A stretch of DNA of 64,000 nucleotides from NCBI RefSeq assembly GCF_030435705.1, contig NZ_CP129381.1:248001-312000 (forward strand), read 5' to 3'. The position numbers were made by a program, and so were the translations under genes. The notes beneath the pieces were generated by a model. That model did not search any database and was not told the DNA's origin. It worked only from the letters and a program-made list of their open reading frames with translations. Every line of letters begins with the position of its first letter. Position 1 is the stretch's first letter. The stretch is from Rhizobium sp. SSA_523. Lineage in GTDB: Bacteria; Pseudomonadota; Alphaproteobacteria; Rhizobiales; Rhizobiaceae. Positions 34,419 to 43,741 of the stretch are shown piece by piece.

Positions 34419-36284
34419 ATGGCAAGCAATGGCGATGTTCTCGTCCTGGATGGCGATCTGCTGCACGCAGACGCCCCGTCCGGCTCAAGGTTCATGCGGC
34501 CGATCGAAGGTCTTGCCGCGCTCTTGCTCGTGGTGATGATCGGCCTGCTCCTGCTGGGCGTCAGCTCTCGCTATGCCCTCCATCTGCCGATCGTGTGGAT
34601 CGACGAGGCGGCGTCCTTCTGTTTCCTCTGGTTTGCCATGATGGGCGCGGCGATCGCGATCGACCGCAATGAGCATCTGCGTCTGACCCTCTTCTTGAAC
34701 ATGATGCCAGAGCGGGTCATCGGCTATGTCAATGCGCTGGCTCTGGTGCTGGTCGCGACCTTCCTCGGCGCCATGCTGATGCCGTCCATCGAATATGTGA
34801 TGGAGGAGTGGGCGGTATCATCCGCCGCCTTGAACGTGCCAATGAGCTTTCGCGCCTCCGCCCTGCCATTCGGCATCGTTCTGATGCTGGTTCTCGTCCT
34901 GGCCAATCTCTTCAGAACCGCGACCCTGCGCCATGTGCTGCTTGCGGTGGCAACGGTGGCGCTTGTCGGCTCCTGCCTCTGGTTGCTGTTCCCGGTGTTC
35001 GAGCAATTGGGCAATGTCAACATCGCCATCTTCCTGTGTTGCTTTGCCGCAATCTTCCTGGCGCTCGGCGTGCCCATCGCCTTCTGCTTTGGCCTGGGCG
35101 CCCTGTCCTTCCTCGTCTTCACCACATGGATCCCGCTCATCGTGATGGTCGGCCGTGTCGATGAGGGCATGTCCGGCATCATTCTCCTGTCCGTGCCGAT
35201 TTTCGTGCTTCTGGGCTGCGTCCTGGACGCAACGGGAATGGGCAAGGCCATTGTGGATCTCCTCTCGACCATGTTCGGTCATGTGCGCGCCGGCATGTCC
35301 TGGGTTCTGCTCGGGTCCCTCTTTCTGGTCTCCGGCATTTCCGGCTCGAAAGTCTCGGACATGGCAACCGTGGCACCCGCGCTGTTTCCGGAAATGAAGC
35401 GACGCGGCCATAAGCCGAAGGAAATGATCGCTCTGCTTGCCACCGGTGCCGCCATGGCCGATACGGTGCCGCCTTCGATCGTGCTGATCGTTCTCGGTTC
35501 GGCGGCAGGCATTTCGATCGCGGCCCTCTTCACCTCCGGCTTCCTCATCGCCATGGTCCTGTTGATCGTCCTTGCGATCCTCGCTCGTATCAAGGCGCGG
35601 CACGAGAATATGGAAGGTGCGGTCAAGGCGTCCTGGTCGTTTGCTGCAAAGGCGGCTCTGGTGGCGGCGCCGGCGCTGGTCCTGCCCTTCCTCATCCGCA
35701 GCCTGGTGGGCGGCGGCGTTGCAACGGCGACAGAAGTGTCGACCATTGCGGTGCTCTACGCCATGGTCATCGGTGCGATCCTCTATGGCGGCATCAGCCT
35801 GCGCAAGCTTTACGCGATGCTAGTGGAGACGGCGGCGCTGTCAGGATCCATCCTGATCATTCTCGGCACGGCCTCGGCAATGGCCTGGAGCCTGACGCAG
35901 ACCGGCTTCGCCTTCCAGCTGAGCACGATGATTGCTGGCCTGCCAGGCGGCTGGGTCACCTATATGATCGTGTCGATCCTCATCTTCATGCTGCTCGGAT
36001 GTGTTCTGGAAGGTTTGCCCGCCATTGTCCTTCTGGCGCCGATCATGTTCCCGATCGCCAAGGCCGTCGGCATCAACGACGTGCATTATGCGATGGTGGT
36101 GGTCGTGGCGATGAATATCGGCCTCATGGCGCCCCCGATCGGGATCGGTTTCTATATCGCCTGCAAGATCGGCAATGTGTCGCCCGATGAGGCGATGGGG
36201 GCCATATGGCCTTACCTCGCCGCCATGCTGGTCGGCCTGCTCATCATCGCTTTCGTTCCCGCTTTATCCACGGTTCTGATCTGA
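34419..36284 (+). CDS. TRAP transporter fused small and large permease (DctQM)
   Basis: About 621-residue membrane protein. The first 170 residues are a DctQ domain (VVMIGLLLLGVSSRYALHLPIVWIDEAASF, then AIAIDRNEHLRL). From about 215 the DctM domain follows (FCFGLGALSFLVFTTW, PIFVLLGCVLDATGMGKAIVDL, GSLFLVSGISGSKVSDMATV, and NIGLMAPPIGIGFYIAC). ATG 34419 has GGGGAGG 10 bases upstream; an earlier ATG at 34323 lacks any ribosome site and would add 32 unconserved residues. Its receptor is the next gene. Neighbouring CoA ligase and thiolase genes suggest an organic acid substrate. Confidence 0.88.
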   Translation: MASNGDVLVLDGDLLHADAPSGSRFMRPIEGLAALLLVVMIGLLLLGVSSRYALHLPIVWIDEAASFCFLWFAMMGAAIAIDRNEHLRLTLFLNMMPERVIGYVNALALVLVATFLGAMLMPSIEYVMEEWAVSSAALNVPMSFRASALPFGIVLMLVLVLANLFRTATLRHVLLAVATVALVGSCLWLLFPVFEQLGNVNIAIFLCCFAAIFLALGVPIAFCFGLGALSFLVFTTWIPLIVMVGRVDEGMSGIILLSVPIFVLLGCVLDATGMGKAIVDLLSTMFGHVRAGMSWVLLGSLFLVSGISGSKVSDMATVAPALFPEMKRRGHKPKEMIALLATGAAMADTVPPSIVLIVLGSAAGISIAALFTSGFLIAMVLLIVLAILARIKARHENMEGAVKASWSFAAKAALVAAPALVLPFLIRSLVGGGVATATEVSTIAVLYAMVIGAILYGGISLRKLYAMLVETAALSGSILIILGTASAMAWSLTQTGFAFQLSTMIAGLPGGWVTYMIVSILIFMLLGCVLEGLPAIVLLAPIMFPIAKAVGINDVHYAMVVVVAMNIGLMAPPIGIGFYIACKIGNVSPDEAMGAIWPYLAAMLVGLLIIAFVPALSTVLI

Positions 36285-36357
36285 CCGGCTTCGGGAGGTG
36301 CCGTCAGATCAAGAAGAGACTGAACCAACCTGCTTTTATCGATGGAGGAGAAGACAA

Positions 36358-37368
36358 ATGCAGATCACTCGACGCACCGTTCTGGCGGGCGCTGGCTCCG
36401 CGGTCCTGACCACGGCCTTCGTGTCGCGCGCCAGGGCAGCCGAATTCAATTACAAATACGCCAACAATCTGCCGGCCGCGCACCCGATGAACCTGCGTGC
36501 CAAGGAAGCAGCCGATCTGATCGCGCAGGACACGGGCGGCCGTGTCGCCATCAATATCTTCCCCAGCAGCCAGCTGGGCGCCGATACGGACATGCTGAGC
36601 CAGGTGCGGTCCGGCGGGGTTGAATTCTTCACGCTGTCGCCGCTCATCCTGTCGACGCTTGTTCCGAACGCGTCGATCAGCGGGATCGGCTTTGCCTTCC
36701 CCAATTACGATGCCGTCTGGAAGGCCATGGATGGAGATCTCGGCACCTATGTCCGGGGAGAGATCGCCAAGCAGAACCTGGTGGCGATGGATACGATCTG
36801 GGACAATGGCTTCCGACAGATCACCAGTGCCTCCAAGCCCATCAATGCGCCCGCCGATCTGGAAAACTTCAAGATCCGCGTTCCCGTCAGCCCCTTGTGG
36901 ACCTCGATGTTCAAGGCCTTCAAATCGGCGCCGGCCAGCATCAACTTTGCCGAAGTCTACACCGCCCTGCAGACCGGCGTGGTCGATGGGCAGGAGAACC
37001 CGCTCGCCATCATTTCCACCGCCAAGCTGTTTGAAGTCCAGAAATTCTGCTCCGTCACCAATCACATGTGGGACGGGTTCTGGTTCCTCGCCAACAAGCG
37101 CGCCTGGGAACGGCTTCCGGAAGACCTGCGCACCATTGTTGCCAAGCATTTGAACGATGCAGGACGCAAGGAGCGCGACGATGTCGCCAAGCTGAACGCA
37201 TCGGTCAAGGACGACCTCATCTCCAAGGGCATGACCTTCAACGATACCGACGCCAGCCTCTTCCGCGCCGCGCTGAAGGATGCGGGCTTCTATGCCGAAT
37301 GGAAGGGCAAATATGGCGATGAAGCCTGGTCCATCCTCGAAAAGGCTGTCGGCTCCAGCCTCGGCTGA
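36358..37368 (+). CDS. TRAP transporter substrate-binding protein (DctP family)
   Basis: 336-residue periplasmic receptor. The N-terminus ITRRTVLAGAG resembles a twin-arginine signal, with cleavage near ARA-AE (about 24). DctP markers: KYANNLPAAHPMNLRAKEAADLI, FKIRVPVSPLWTSMF with the carboxylate-binding Arg, and AEVYTALQTGVVDGQENPL. GGAGGAG lies 8 bases before ATG 36358. It pairs with the DctQM fusion 73 bases upstream. The ligand is unknown; the enzymes downstream suggest a hydroxylated or branched carboxylic acid. Confidence 0.9.
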   Translation: MQITRRTVLAGAGSAVLTTAFVSRARAAEFNYKYANNLPAAHPMNLRAKEAADLIAQDTGGRVAINIFPSSQLGADTDMLSQVRSGGVEFFTLSPLILSTLVPNASISGIGFAFPNYDAVWKAMDGDLGTYVRGEIAKQNLVAMDTIWDNGFRQITSASKPINAPADLENFKIRVPVSPLWTSMFKAFKSAPASINFAEVYTALQTGVVDGQENPLAIISTAKLFEVQKFCSVTNHMWDGFWFLANKRAWERLPEDLRTIVAKHLNDAGRKERDDVAKLNASVKDDLISKGMTFNDTDASLFRAALKDAGFYAEWKGKYGDEAWSILEKAVGSSLG

Positions 37369-37448
37369 ACGCAAGTTGTCATCGGGCCGGCGGTGATCGC
37401 CGGCCCTGCCTCACCACGTATTTAGCGCGAGCATAGGGAGACCCCGCA

Positions 37449-38252
37449 TTGGCAGGCAGGCTTCAAGGAAAGCGCGCGATCGTCTTCGGCGCCGGCTCGT
37501 CGGGACCCGGCTTCGGCAATGGCAAGGCTGCGGCGATCGAATATGCGCGCGAGGGCGCCGAGGTCGCATGCGTCGATCTCTCGTTGGCGGCCGCACAAGA
37601 GACCAGGGATCTGATATTGGCGGAAGGCTACAAGGGCGTGGCCCTGGATGCCGATGTCACCCGGCAGGATTCCGTCGATAGAGCGGTCACCGAGACGCTT
37701 CGCCAACTGGGCACGATCGACATTCTGCACAACAATGTCGGGGTCACGCATATGGGCGGACCGGTCGAGCTGTCGGAGAGCGAGTTCCAGGCTTCCGTCG
37801 ATCTTAATATCGGTTCGGTCTACAGGACCACGAAGGCGATCCTGCCCATCATGGAGGCGAAGGGCAGCGGCGCTGTCGTCAACATCTCGTCTCTGGCCGC
37901 CATCCGCTGGACCGGCTATCCCTATTTCGCCTATTACGCGATGAAGGCGGCGGTCAACCAGGCAACCGTGGCCATTGCCATGCAATATGCAAGGCGGGGC
38001 ATCCGGGCCAATTGCATCCTGCCCGGCATGATCGATACGCCGCTGATCTACAAGCAGATCAGCAGCCAATATGCATCTCAGGACGATATGGTGGCCGCCC
38101 GGAACGCGCTGGTACCGCTCGGCAAGATGGGCGATGCCTTCGACATAGCCCGCGCCTCGGTTTTTCTCGCCTCCGACGAGGCGAAGTTCATCACCGGCAT
38201 CTGCCTGCCGGTGGATGGCGGGCAGAGCTGCGCAGTGGGAGCCTTTTCCTGA
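37449..38252 (+). CDS. Short-chain dehydrogenase/reductase (SDR)
   Basis: 267-residue NAD(P)-dependent oxidoreductase of the classical SDR type, starting at TTG with GGGAG upstream. The glycine-rich cofactor motif is unusual (FGAGSSGPGFGNG, about residues 13-25), an extended form of TGxxxGxG. NNVG, the catalytic Ser in NISSLAA (about 137-143) and YYAMK (about 158-162) are normal, as is the C-terminal TGICLPVDGG. It lies between the TRAP receptor and the IclR gene, whose start follows its stop by one base. Oxidation of a hydroxyacid or its CoA ester is a reasonable guess. Confidence 0.88.
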   Translation: MAGRLQGKRAIVFGAGSSGPGFGNGKAAAIEYAREGAEVACVDLSLAAAQETRDLILAEGYKGVALDADVTRQDSVDRAVTETLRQLGTIDILHNNVGVTHMGGPVELSESEFQASVDLNIGSVYRTTKAILPIMEAKGSGAVVNISSLAAIRWTGYPYFAYYAMKAAVNQATVAIAMQYARRGIRANCILPGMIDTPLIYKQISSQYASQDDMVAARNALVPLGKMGDAFDIARASVFLASDEAKFITGICLPVDGGQSCAVGAFS

Positions 38253-38253
38253 C

Positions 38254-39111
38254 ATGAGACCGGTCCCGAACGAAGAAGGCGAGCTGAAGGGCGCCCGGGC
38301 CGTCGACCGGGCCCTGAGCCTTCTGTCCATGGTGGGCCGCCATGCCGAACGCGGCGTGGGGCTGACGGATCTCGTCATTCAGAGCGGCTCCAACAAGCCG
38401 ACCGTCAGGCGTCTGCTGCTGGCGCTCATGCGGGCCGGGCTCGTCGATCAGGATGAGGAGACACGGCGCTATTATCTGGGCGAAGAGGCCTATGTCCTGG
38501 GCAGCCTGTCGGCGCGGCGCTTCGGCCTCCTGCAGATGGCGCAGGACGGTCTGCGCCGCATCTCGCGCCAGACGCAGGATTCGAGCTTCCTGTCCGTGCG
38601 GCGGGACAGCTTTTCGCTCTGCCTCTATCGTGAAGAGGGCACCTGGCCGGTGCGCACCCATGCCCTGCAGGCGGGGTTCGAACATCCGCTCGGCATCGGC
38701 GCCGGATCGCTCGCCATGCTGGCGGCGCTTCCCGATCAGGAGATCGAGGCGGTGCTTGCCGCCAATGCGCAGGTCGTTGCCAGCCAATATCCCATGGTGG
38801 GCGAAGACGATCTGCGCCACGGCATCGAACGCACCCGGCAAGCGGGCTATTCGCTCAATCCGGGTCTCATTCTCGCCAATTCCTGGGGCGTCGGGGTTGC
38901 CATCCGCAATCCGGACGGCAGCGTCGCCGGGGCGCTCAGCATTGCCGCGATCGACAGCCGCATGCAGCCGGAGCGGCAGCCGGAACTGGCAAAGCTTCTG
39001 CGCGAGGAGGCGGTGCGGATAGAGACACGCATCGGCGAAATGATGGCCGACCGAACGCGGCCGAGACAGGATGCAGACACACAAAGATCGCTGAGGAGAA
39101 CATCCCGATGA
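38254..39111 (+). CDS. IclR-family transcriptional regulator
   Basis: 285-residue regulator: winged helix at about 10-70 (AVDRALSLLSMVGRHAERGVGLTDLVIQSGSNKPTVRRLLLALMRAGLV) and a GAF-like effector domain after it (HPLGIGAGSLAMLAALPDQE, GYSLNPGLILANSWGVGVAIRNPDGSVAGALSIAAI). IclR members often sense aromatic or dicarboxylic acids. It is embedded in the operon, 1 base after the SDR and overlapping the thiolase start by 4 bases, so it is made with its own targets. The palindrome at 34247 is a likely binding site. Confidence 0.9.
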   Translation: MRPVPNEEGELKGARAVDRALSLLSMVGRHAERGVGLTDLVIQSGSNKPTVRRLLLALMRAGLVDQDEETRRYYLGEEAYVLGSLSARRFGLLQMAQDGLRRISRQTQDSSFLSVRRDSFSLCLYREEGTWPVRTHALQAGFEHPLGIGAGSLAMLAALPDQEIEAVLAANAQVVASQYPMVGEDDLRHGIERTRQAGYSLNPGLILANSWGVGVAIRNPDGSVAGALSIAAIDSRMQPERQPELAKLLREEAVRIETRIGEMMADRTRPRQDADTQRSLRRTSR

Positions 39112-40277
39112 GCAAGGCACATATCGTGGGCTGGGCGCATTCGCCCTTCGGCAAATCGCCGCTGGAGAATACCGAGCAATTGATGGCAAGTGTCGTGGCG
39201 CCGGCCATCGAGCATGCCGGCATCGAAAGTGCCGATATCGACGGCATCTTCGTCGGCGTCATGAACAATGGCTTCTCGAAGCAGGATTTTCAGGCGGCTC
39301 TCGTCGCGATGGGCGATGAACGGCTCACCTATACGCCCGCGGTCCGTTTCGAAAATGCCTGCGCCACCGGTTCGGCAGCGCTCTACAGCGCCATGGATTT
39401 CATCGAAGCCGGCCGGGGCCGGATCGCGCTGGTCGTCGGCGCCGAGAAGATGACGGCTCTGCCGACCGTGGAAGTCGGCGATATCCTGCTGTCCGCCTGC
39501 TACCGGGCCGAGGAGGGGGAAATCCCCGGCGGCTTTGCCGGCCAGTTCGGCCGCATTGCGCAGGCCTATTTCCAGCGCTATGGCGACTGCTCCGAAGAGC
39601 TTGCGATGATCGCCGCCAAGAACCATGAGAATGGCGCTGCCAATCCCTTTGCCCATATGCGCAAGGATTTCGGCTTCGACTTTTGCAACACGGTATCCGA
39701 CAAGAACCCCTATGTGGCGGCGCCCCTCAGACGCACGGACTGCTCGCTGATCTCCGATGGCGCTGCCGCGCTGGTGCTGGCCGATGAGGAGACCGCGGCC
39801 GGCCTGTCGCGCGCCATCGCTTTTCGGGCGCGCAGCCATGTCAATGATATCATGGCGCTGAGCCGGCGCGATCCGCTGGCTTTCGAAGGGGCGCGGCGCG
39901 CCTGGGCCGGCGCGCTGGATATGGCCGGTGCGAACCTTACGGACCTATCCTTCGTTGAAACGCATGACTGCTTCACCATCGCCGAACTGATCGAATATGA
40001 GGCGATGGGCCTCGCCAAGCCCGGCGAGGGCCGCCATGTGATCCGCGACGGCGTGACCCGCAAGGATGGAGCGCTGCCCGTCAATCCCTCCGGCGGGCTG
40101 AAGGCGAAGGGCCATCCGATCGGCGCGACAGGCGTGTCCATGCATGTCATGGCAGCCATGCAGCTTGCCGGGGCGGCGGGTGACATGCAATTGGCGGATC
40201 CGCAGCTCGCCGGCGTCTTCAACATGGGCGGCACGGCCGTGACCAATTACGTCTCGATCATGGAGCGGGTGAAATGA
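39108..40277 (+). CDS. Thiolase-family acyltransferase (SCP2/SCP-x-like)
   Basis: 389-residue thiolase-fold enzyme. The acyl-accepting Cys is at 85 in FENACATGSAAL; HDCF and the C-terminal GHPIGATG are intact. The N-terminus (MSKAHIVGWAHSPFGK) and the lack of a GCG-type C-terminal Cys motif place it with the SCP2/lipid-transfer-like thiolases, which cleave branched or side-chain 3-ketoacyl-CoAs, rather than acetoacetyl-CoA thiolases. It overlaps the IclR gene by 4 bases and the CoA ligase by 4 bases. It is probably the last step of the local pathway. Confidence 0.88.
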   Translation: MSKAHIVGWAHSPFGKSPLENTEQLMASVVAPAIEHAGIESADIDGIFVGVMNNGFSKQDFQAALVAMGDERLTYTPAVRFENACATGSAALYSAMDFIEAGRGRIALVVGAEKMTALPTVEVGDILLSACYRAEEGEIPGGFAGQFGRIAQAYFQRYGDCSEELAMIAAKNHENGAANPFAHMRKDFGFDFCNTVSDKNPYVAAPLRRTDCSLISDGAAALVLADEETAAGLSRAIAFRARSHVNDIMALSRRDPLAFEGARRAWAGALDMAGANLTDLSFVETHDCFTIAELIEYEAMGLAKPGEGRHVIRDGVTRKDGALPVNPSGGLKAKGHPIGATGVSMHVMAAMQLAGAAGDMQLADPQLAGVFNMGGTAVTNYVSIMERVK

Positions 40278-41914
40278 CGGAGGTCGCAGACAGGGGCGAT
40301 CCGCGAGGGGGCGTGCGTCCGGCCACCACCCGGGTCATGAACCTCGCCCATTTTCTCACCCAGGCGGCGCGTCGCCAGCCGCATGAGATCGGCTTCGTCT
40401 GGGGCGATCGGCAATGGAGCTGGCTGGAGATGGAGCAGCGGGTCGATGCCATGGCCCATGCTTTGTCCACCCGCTTCGGGGTCGGCAAGGGGGACCGGAT
40501 CCTCGTCCAGTCGTCCAACAACAACCAGATGTTCGAAAGCATGTTCGCCTGCTTCCGGATCGGCGCTGTCTGGGTACCGACGAATTTTCGCCAGTCACCG
40601 GACGAGGTTGCCTATCTTGCCAAGGCGAGCGGCGCACGCGGCATGATCTGCCACAAAGCCTTCGCGGCCCATGCCGCGGCGTGCCGGCTGGCGACGGAGC
40701 TGGATTTCGTGCTCTCCATCGGCCCCTCGGAGATCGGACCCGACTATGACGCGATCGTCGAGGAGCATCAGGGCATGCGCGCTGAGAGCCCGGCCATCGA
40801 TCGCGACGATCCCTGCTGGTTCTTCTTCACGTCGGGCACGACAGGCCGTCCGAAGGCGGCGGTGCTGACACATGGCCAGATGGCCTTCGTCATCACCAAT
40901 CATCTGTGCGACCTGATGCCGGCGACTGGCCCGCGTGATGCCTCCATCGTGGTGGCGCCTTTGTCGCACGGGGCCGGCGTCCACCAGCTTGTGCAGGTGG
41001 CGCACGGGGCAAAGACGATCCTGCCGGCCGCCGAGAAGCTGGATGTTGCCGCCATATGGCAGCTCATCGAGACGTGGCGGATCACCAATCTCTTCACCGT
41101 GCCGACGATCTTGAAGATGCTGGTGGAGGATCCGGCTGTCGATCGTTTCGATCATTCCTCGCTCCGCTATGTGATTTATGCCGGCGCACCGATGTACCGG
41201 GCGGATCAGAAGCGCGCGCTGGCCAAGCTCGGGCCGGTGCTCGTCCAGTATTTCGGTCTCGGCGAGGTCACCGGCAATATTACAGTCCTGCCGCCGGATT
41301 TCCACTCGGCGGAGGATGGGCCTGAGGCGCGAATCGGCACCTGCGGCTATGACCGCACCGGCATGGAAGTCCAGATTCAGGATGACCAGGGTGGCGAAGT
41401 GCCGGCAGGTGTCACCGGCGAGATCTGCGTCATCGGTCCTGCCGTTTTCGCCGGCTATTTCGACAATCCGGATGCCAATGCCAAGGCTTTCCGCAATGGC
41501 TGGTTCCGCACCGGCGATCTGGGGCACCGCGACGAGAGCGGCTTCCTCTACATCACCGGTCGCGCCTCGGACATGTATATTTCCGGCGGATCGAACATCT
41601 ATCCGAGGGAAATAGAGGAGAAGATCCTCACCCATCCGGAAATCAGCGAGGTCGCAGTGCTCGGCGTGCCGGATCCCGTATGGGGAGAAGTGGGCATTGC
41701 CGTTTGCGTCGCGCGCGAGGGGGCACGTGCCGATGCCATCGATCTGCGCGCCTTCCTGCAGGACAAGATTGCGCGCTACAAGCTGCCGAAGGCCTACCTG
41801 TTCTGGGAGGCTCTGCCGAAATCCGCCTATGGCAAGATCACCAAGAAAATGATCCGCGAGGAGTTGGAGCGGCGGGGCGAATTGCACCCCGCATCGCAGA
41901 CGGAACCCGCCTGA
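40274..41914 (+). CDS. AMP-dependent acyl-CoA synthetase/ligase
   Basis: 546-residue adenylate-forming ligase that activates a carboxylic acid as its CoA thioester. Motifs: P-loop FFFTSGTTGRPKAAVLTHG (about 185-203), YFGLGEVTGN where most relatives have YG-x-TE, GDLGHRDESGFLYITGR hinge, GGSNIYPREIE and the catalytic Lys in SAYGKITKK. Overlap with the thiolase by 4 bases ties the two. The replaced TE motif may indicate an unusual substrate. A hydroxycinnamate substrate is possible because a hydratase/lyase gene lies 7 kb upstream, but a TRAP-imported acid is at least as likely. Confidence 0.9.
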   Translation: MTEVADRGDPRGGVRPATTRVMNLAHFLTQAARRQPHEIGFVWGDRQWSWLEMEQRVDAMAHALSTRFGVGKGDRILVQSSNNNQMFESMFACFRIGAVWVPTNFRQSPDEVAYLAKASGARGMICHKAFAAHAAACRLATELDFVLSIGPSEIGPDYDAIVEEHQGMRAESPAIDRDDPCWFFFTSGTTGRPKAAVLTHGQMAFVITNHLCDLMPATGPRDASIVVAPLSHGAGVHQLVQVAHGAKTILPAAEKLDVAAIWQLIETWRITNLFTVPTILKMLVEDPAVDRFDHSSLRYVIYAGAPMYRADQKRALAKLGPVLVQYFGLGEVTGNITVLPPDFHSAEDGPEARIGTCGYDRTGMEVQIQDDQGGEVPAGVTGEICVIGPAVFAGYFDNPDANAKAFRNGWFRTGDLGHRDESGFLYITGRASDMYISGGSNIYPREIEEKILTHPEISEVAVLGVPDPVWGEVGIAVCVAREGARADAIDLRAFLQDKIARYKLPKAYLFWEALPKSAYGKITKKMIREELERRGELHPASQTEPA

Positions 41915-41953
41915 TCGCGTCGATCATGCCGAGAGCGGAAACGGGAGACATGT

Positions 41954-42706
41954 ATGACAAAGGGACAGGCAGTGGCCATCACCGGAGGTGCGTCCGGCAT
42001 AGGCCTTGCGACGGCGCAAATGCTGATCGAGCGCGGCTGGCAGGTCTGGTTGCTGGACCTGTCGAGGGACTCGCTGGACATCGCCTGCAAAGAGCTGGAA
42101 CTTCCGGCGTCGCGCGGCCTACTCTGCGACGTGTCCGACGATGAGGCGGTCGAGAGGGTGATGAGCCAGATCCTTGCGGCGGAACCGCCGCTTGGCGCAG
42201 TCGTCAATTGTGCCGGGACAGGAATGGATAAGCTTGCCGTTGATACCTCGCCCGCGGAATTCCGCCGCCTGCTCGACATCAATCTCGTCGGCAGCTTTTC
42301 CGTTGCCCGCGCTGCGGCACGGTATTGGCTGGAGAGGGGTCTGCAAGGCGCGATCGTCAATATCTCATCGGTGTCGGGTCTTTGCGGCAATCGCGGCCGC
42401 ACCGCATATGGCGCATCGAAGGGCGGCGTCAATCTCATGACGCTGGTCATGGCCAATGAACTCGGTCAGTCGGGCATCCGCGTGAACGCCGTCGCGCCGG
42501 GGCCCGTCGATACGCCTCTGACACGCAAGGTGCACACCGAAAACGTCCGCGAGCAGTGGCATCGCCGCGTTCCCATGCAGCGCTACGGCACCTGCAGCGA
42601 AATCGCCTCCGCCATCGCTTTTTTGATCTCCGAGGAAGCAAGCTATGTCAACGGCCAGATCCTGGCGGTGGATGGTGGCTTCGTCACGGCGGGCCTTGCC
42701 GTATGA
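41954..42706 (+). CDS. Short-chain dehydrogenase/reductase (SDR), FabG-like
   Basis: 250-residue classical SDR: ITGGASGIGLATA (8-20), LLCDVSDDE, NCAGTG, catalytic Ser in NISSVSG, YGASK and NGQILAVDGGF near the end. GGGAG lies 7 bases before the ATG. It follows the CoA ligase by 39 bases and overlaps the PPC-domain gene by 4. As a second SDR beside a thiolase it may oxidise a 3-hydroxyacyl-CoA, with the other SDR acting on a different hydroxyl. Confidence 0.9.
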   Translation: MTKGQAVAITGGASGIGLATAQMLIERGWQVWLLDLSRDSLDIACKELELPASRGLLCDVSDDEAVERVMSQILAAEPPLGAVVNCAGTGMDKLAVDTSPAEFRRLLDINLVGSFSVARAAARYWLERGLQGAIVNISSVSGLCGNRGRTAYGASKGGVNLMTLVMANELGQSGIRVNAVAPGPVDTPLTRKVHTENVREQWHRRVPMQRYGTCSEIASAIAFLISEEASYVNGQILAVDGGFVTAGLAV

Positions 42707-43587
42707 GCGCATCTGAACAGACAGCCATGCGGTCCATCCGCCATCCCGGCCCGGTGACGAATGAGCGGACCCGCGCCATCGCGTGTCGCGCGCATGCGCT
42801 GACACTGACGCTCAAACCCGATCGCGACATCAATAGTTCGGTGGCCAATGCCTTTGTCGAACAAGGTTTCGAGGGCGGATATATCTGGCTGAGGGAGGTC
42901 TCGATGGACGTCATGCGTTTCGTCAAGCCTGCGGCGAGCTCGGATGCAAGCCACGCGGCCTGGTACAGCGAGACCTTTGCGATGCAGGGTGCCATGATCC
43001 TGGAGGCCGGTCTTCATGCCGGCACCCGTGATGACCAGCCTTTCCTTCATTGTCACGGCACCTGGCGCGACGCAGACGGTCATGTGGATATGGGCCATCT
43101 TCTGCCCTTCGAGGCGCGGCTCCGTCAGGAATGCCAGGTCCAGGCGATTGCCCTCGATGGCGCCCTCCTGGTGGCGCGGCCGGATCCGGAAACCAATTTC
43201 ACCCTCTTCACACCGGAGCCGCGGCCGGCATCTCCCCTTCGTGGCGGGGCGCGGGCCGTGTTGGCGACCGTGCGTCCGAACGCCGACCTCTGCCTGTCGC
43301 TCGAGGCGATTTGCAGTCAGCACGGCATCGCGACCGCCACTGTCCACGGTATCGGGAGCCTGGTCGGTGCCGATTACGAGGACGGCACGAGCCTGTCTGC
43401 CCATGCAAGCGAGCTCTACATCCGGGATGGCCAGGTGGTTTCGCGTCAGGGGCAGCCCCGCGCCATGATCGATATCGCCATGATCGACCTCACCGACCGG
43501 CAGAGTGCAGGCAGGCTGAAACGCGGGTTGAACCCGGTCTGCGTCACGGCGGAATTGCTGATCGTCGAAAGCCGGGCAGAGGCCTGA
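42703..43587 (+). CDS. PPC/DUF296-type domain protein, apparently two copies
   Basis: 294-residue protein I place in the PPC (DUF296/PCC) family. The first half carries the metal-binding pattern HCHGTWRDADGHVDMGHLLPFE (about 118-139); the second half reads LCLSLEAICSQHGIATATVHGIGSLVGADYEDG, the core of another copy. Bacterial single-domain members are trimeric metal-binding proteins of uncertain role. The start overlaps the SDR stop (ATGA), ending the TRAP-ligase-thiolase operon. No catalytic function can be assigned; a lyase or hydrolase role on an activated intermediate is possible. Confidence 0.7.
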   Translation: MSASEQTAMRSIRHPGPVTNERTRAIACRAHALTLTLKPDRDINSSVANAFVEQGFEGGYIWLREVSMDVMRFVKPAASSDASHAAWYSETFAMQGAMILEAGLHAGTRDDQPFLHCHGTWRDADGHVDMGHLLPFEARLRQECQVQAIALDGALLVARPDPETNFTLFTPEPRPASPLRGGARAVLATVRPNADLCLSLEAICSQHGIATATVHGIGSLVGADYEDGTSLSAHASELYIRDGQVVSRQGQPRAMIDIAMIDLTDRQSAGRLKRGLNPVCVTAELLIVESRAEA

Positions 43588-43677
43588 CCGGCTTTGACAG
43601 GGTGCGGCGACAGCGCCTCGCGGGGCCTGTGCGCCCGCTTTAGCGTCGGCGCGGAGAGGCTGTGGAGGTGAGCCAGC

Positions 43678-43701
43678 GCGGGTGGGACCGAGCCCACCCG
43701 C
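43678..43701. terminator. Candidate bidirectional terminator hairpin
   Basis: GCGGGTGGG and CCCACCCGC form a perfect 9-bp stem around ACCGAG, between the convergent PPC gene (ends 43587) and the binding-protein gene (ends 43742). No T-run follows on either strand. The location supports a shared terminator. Confidence 0.5.
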
Positions 43702-43741
43702 AAAGCCATCATACCAATGAAGCTCGTTGCTTCGCCGGCGG

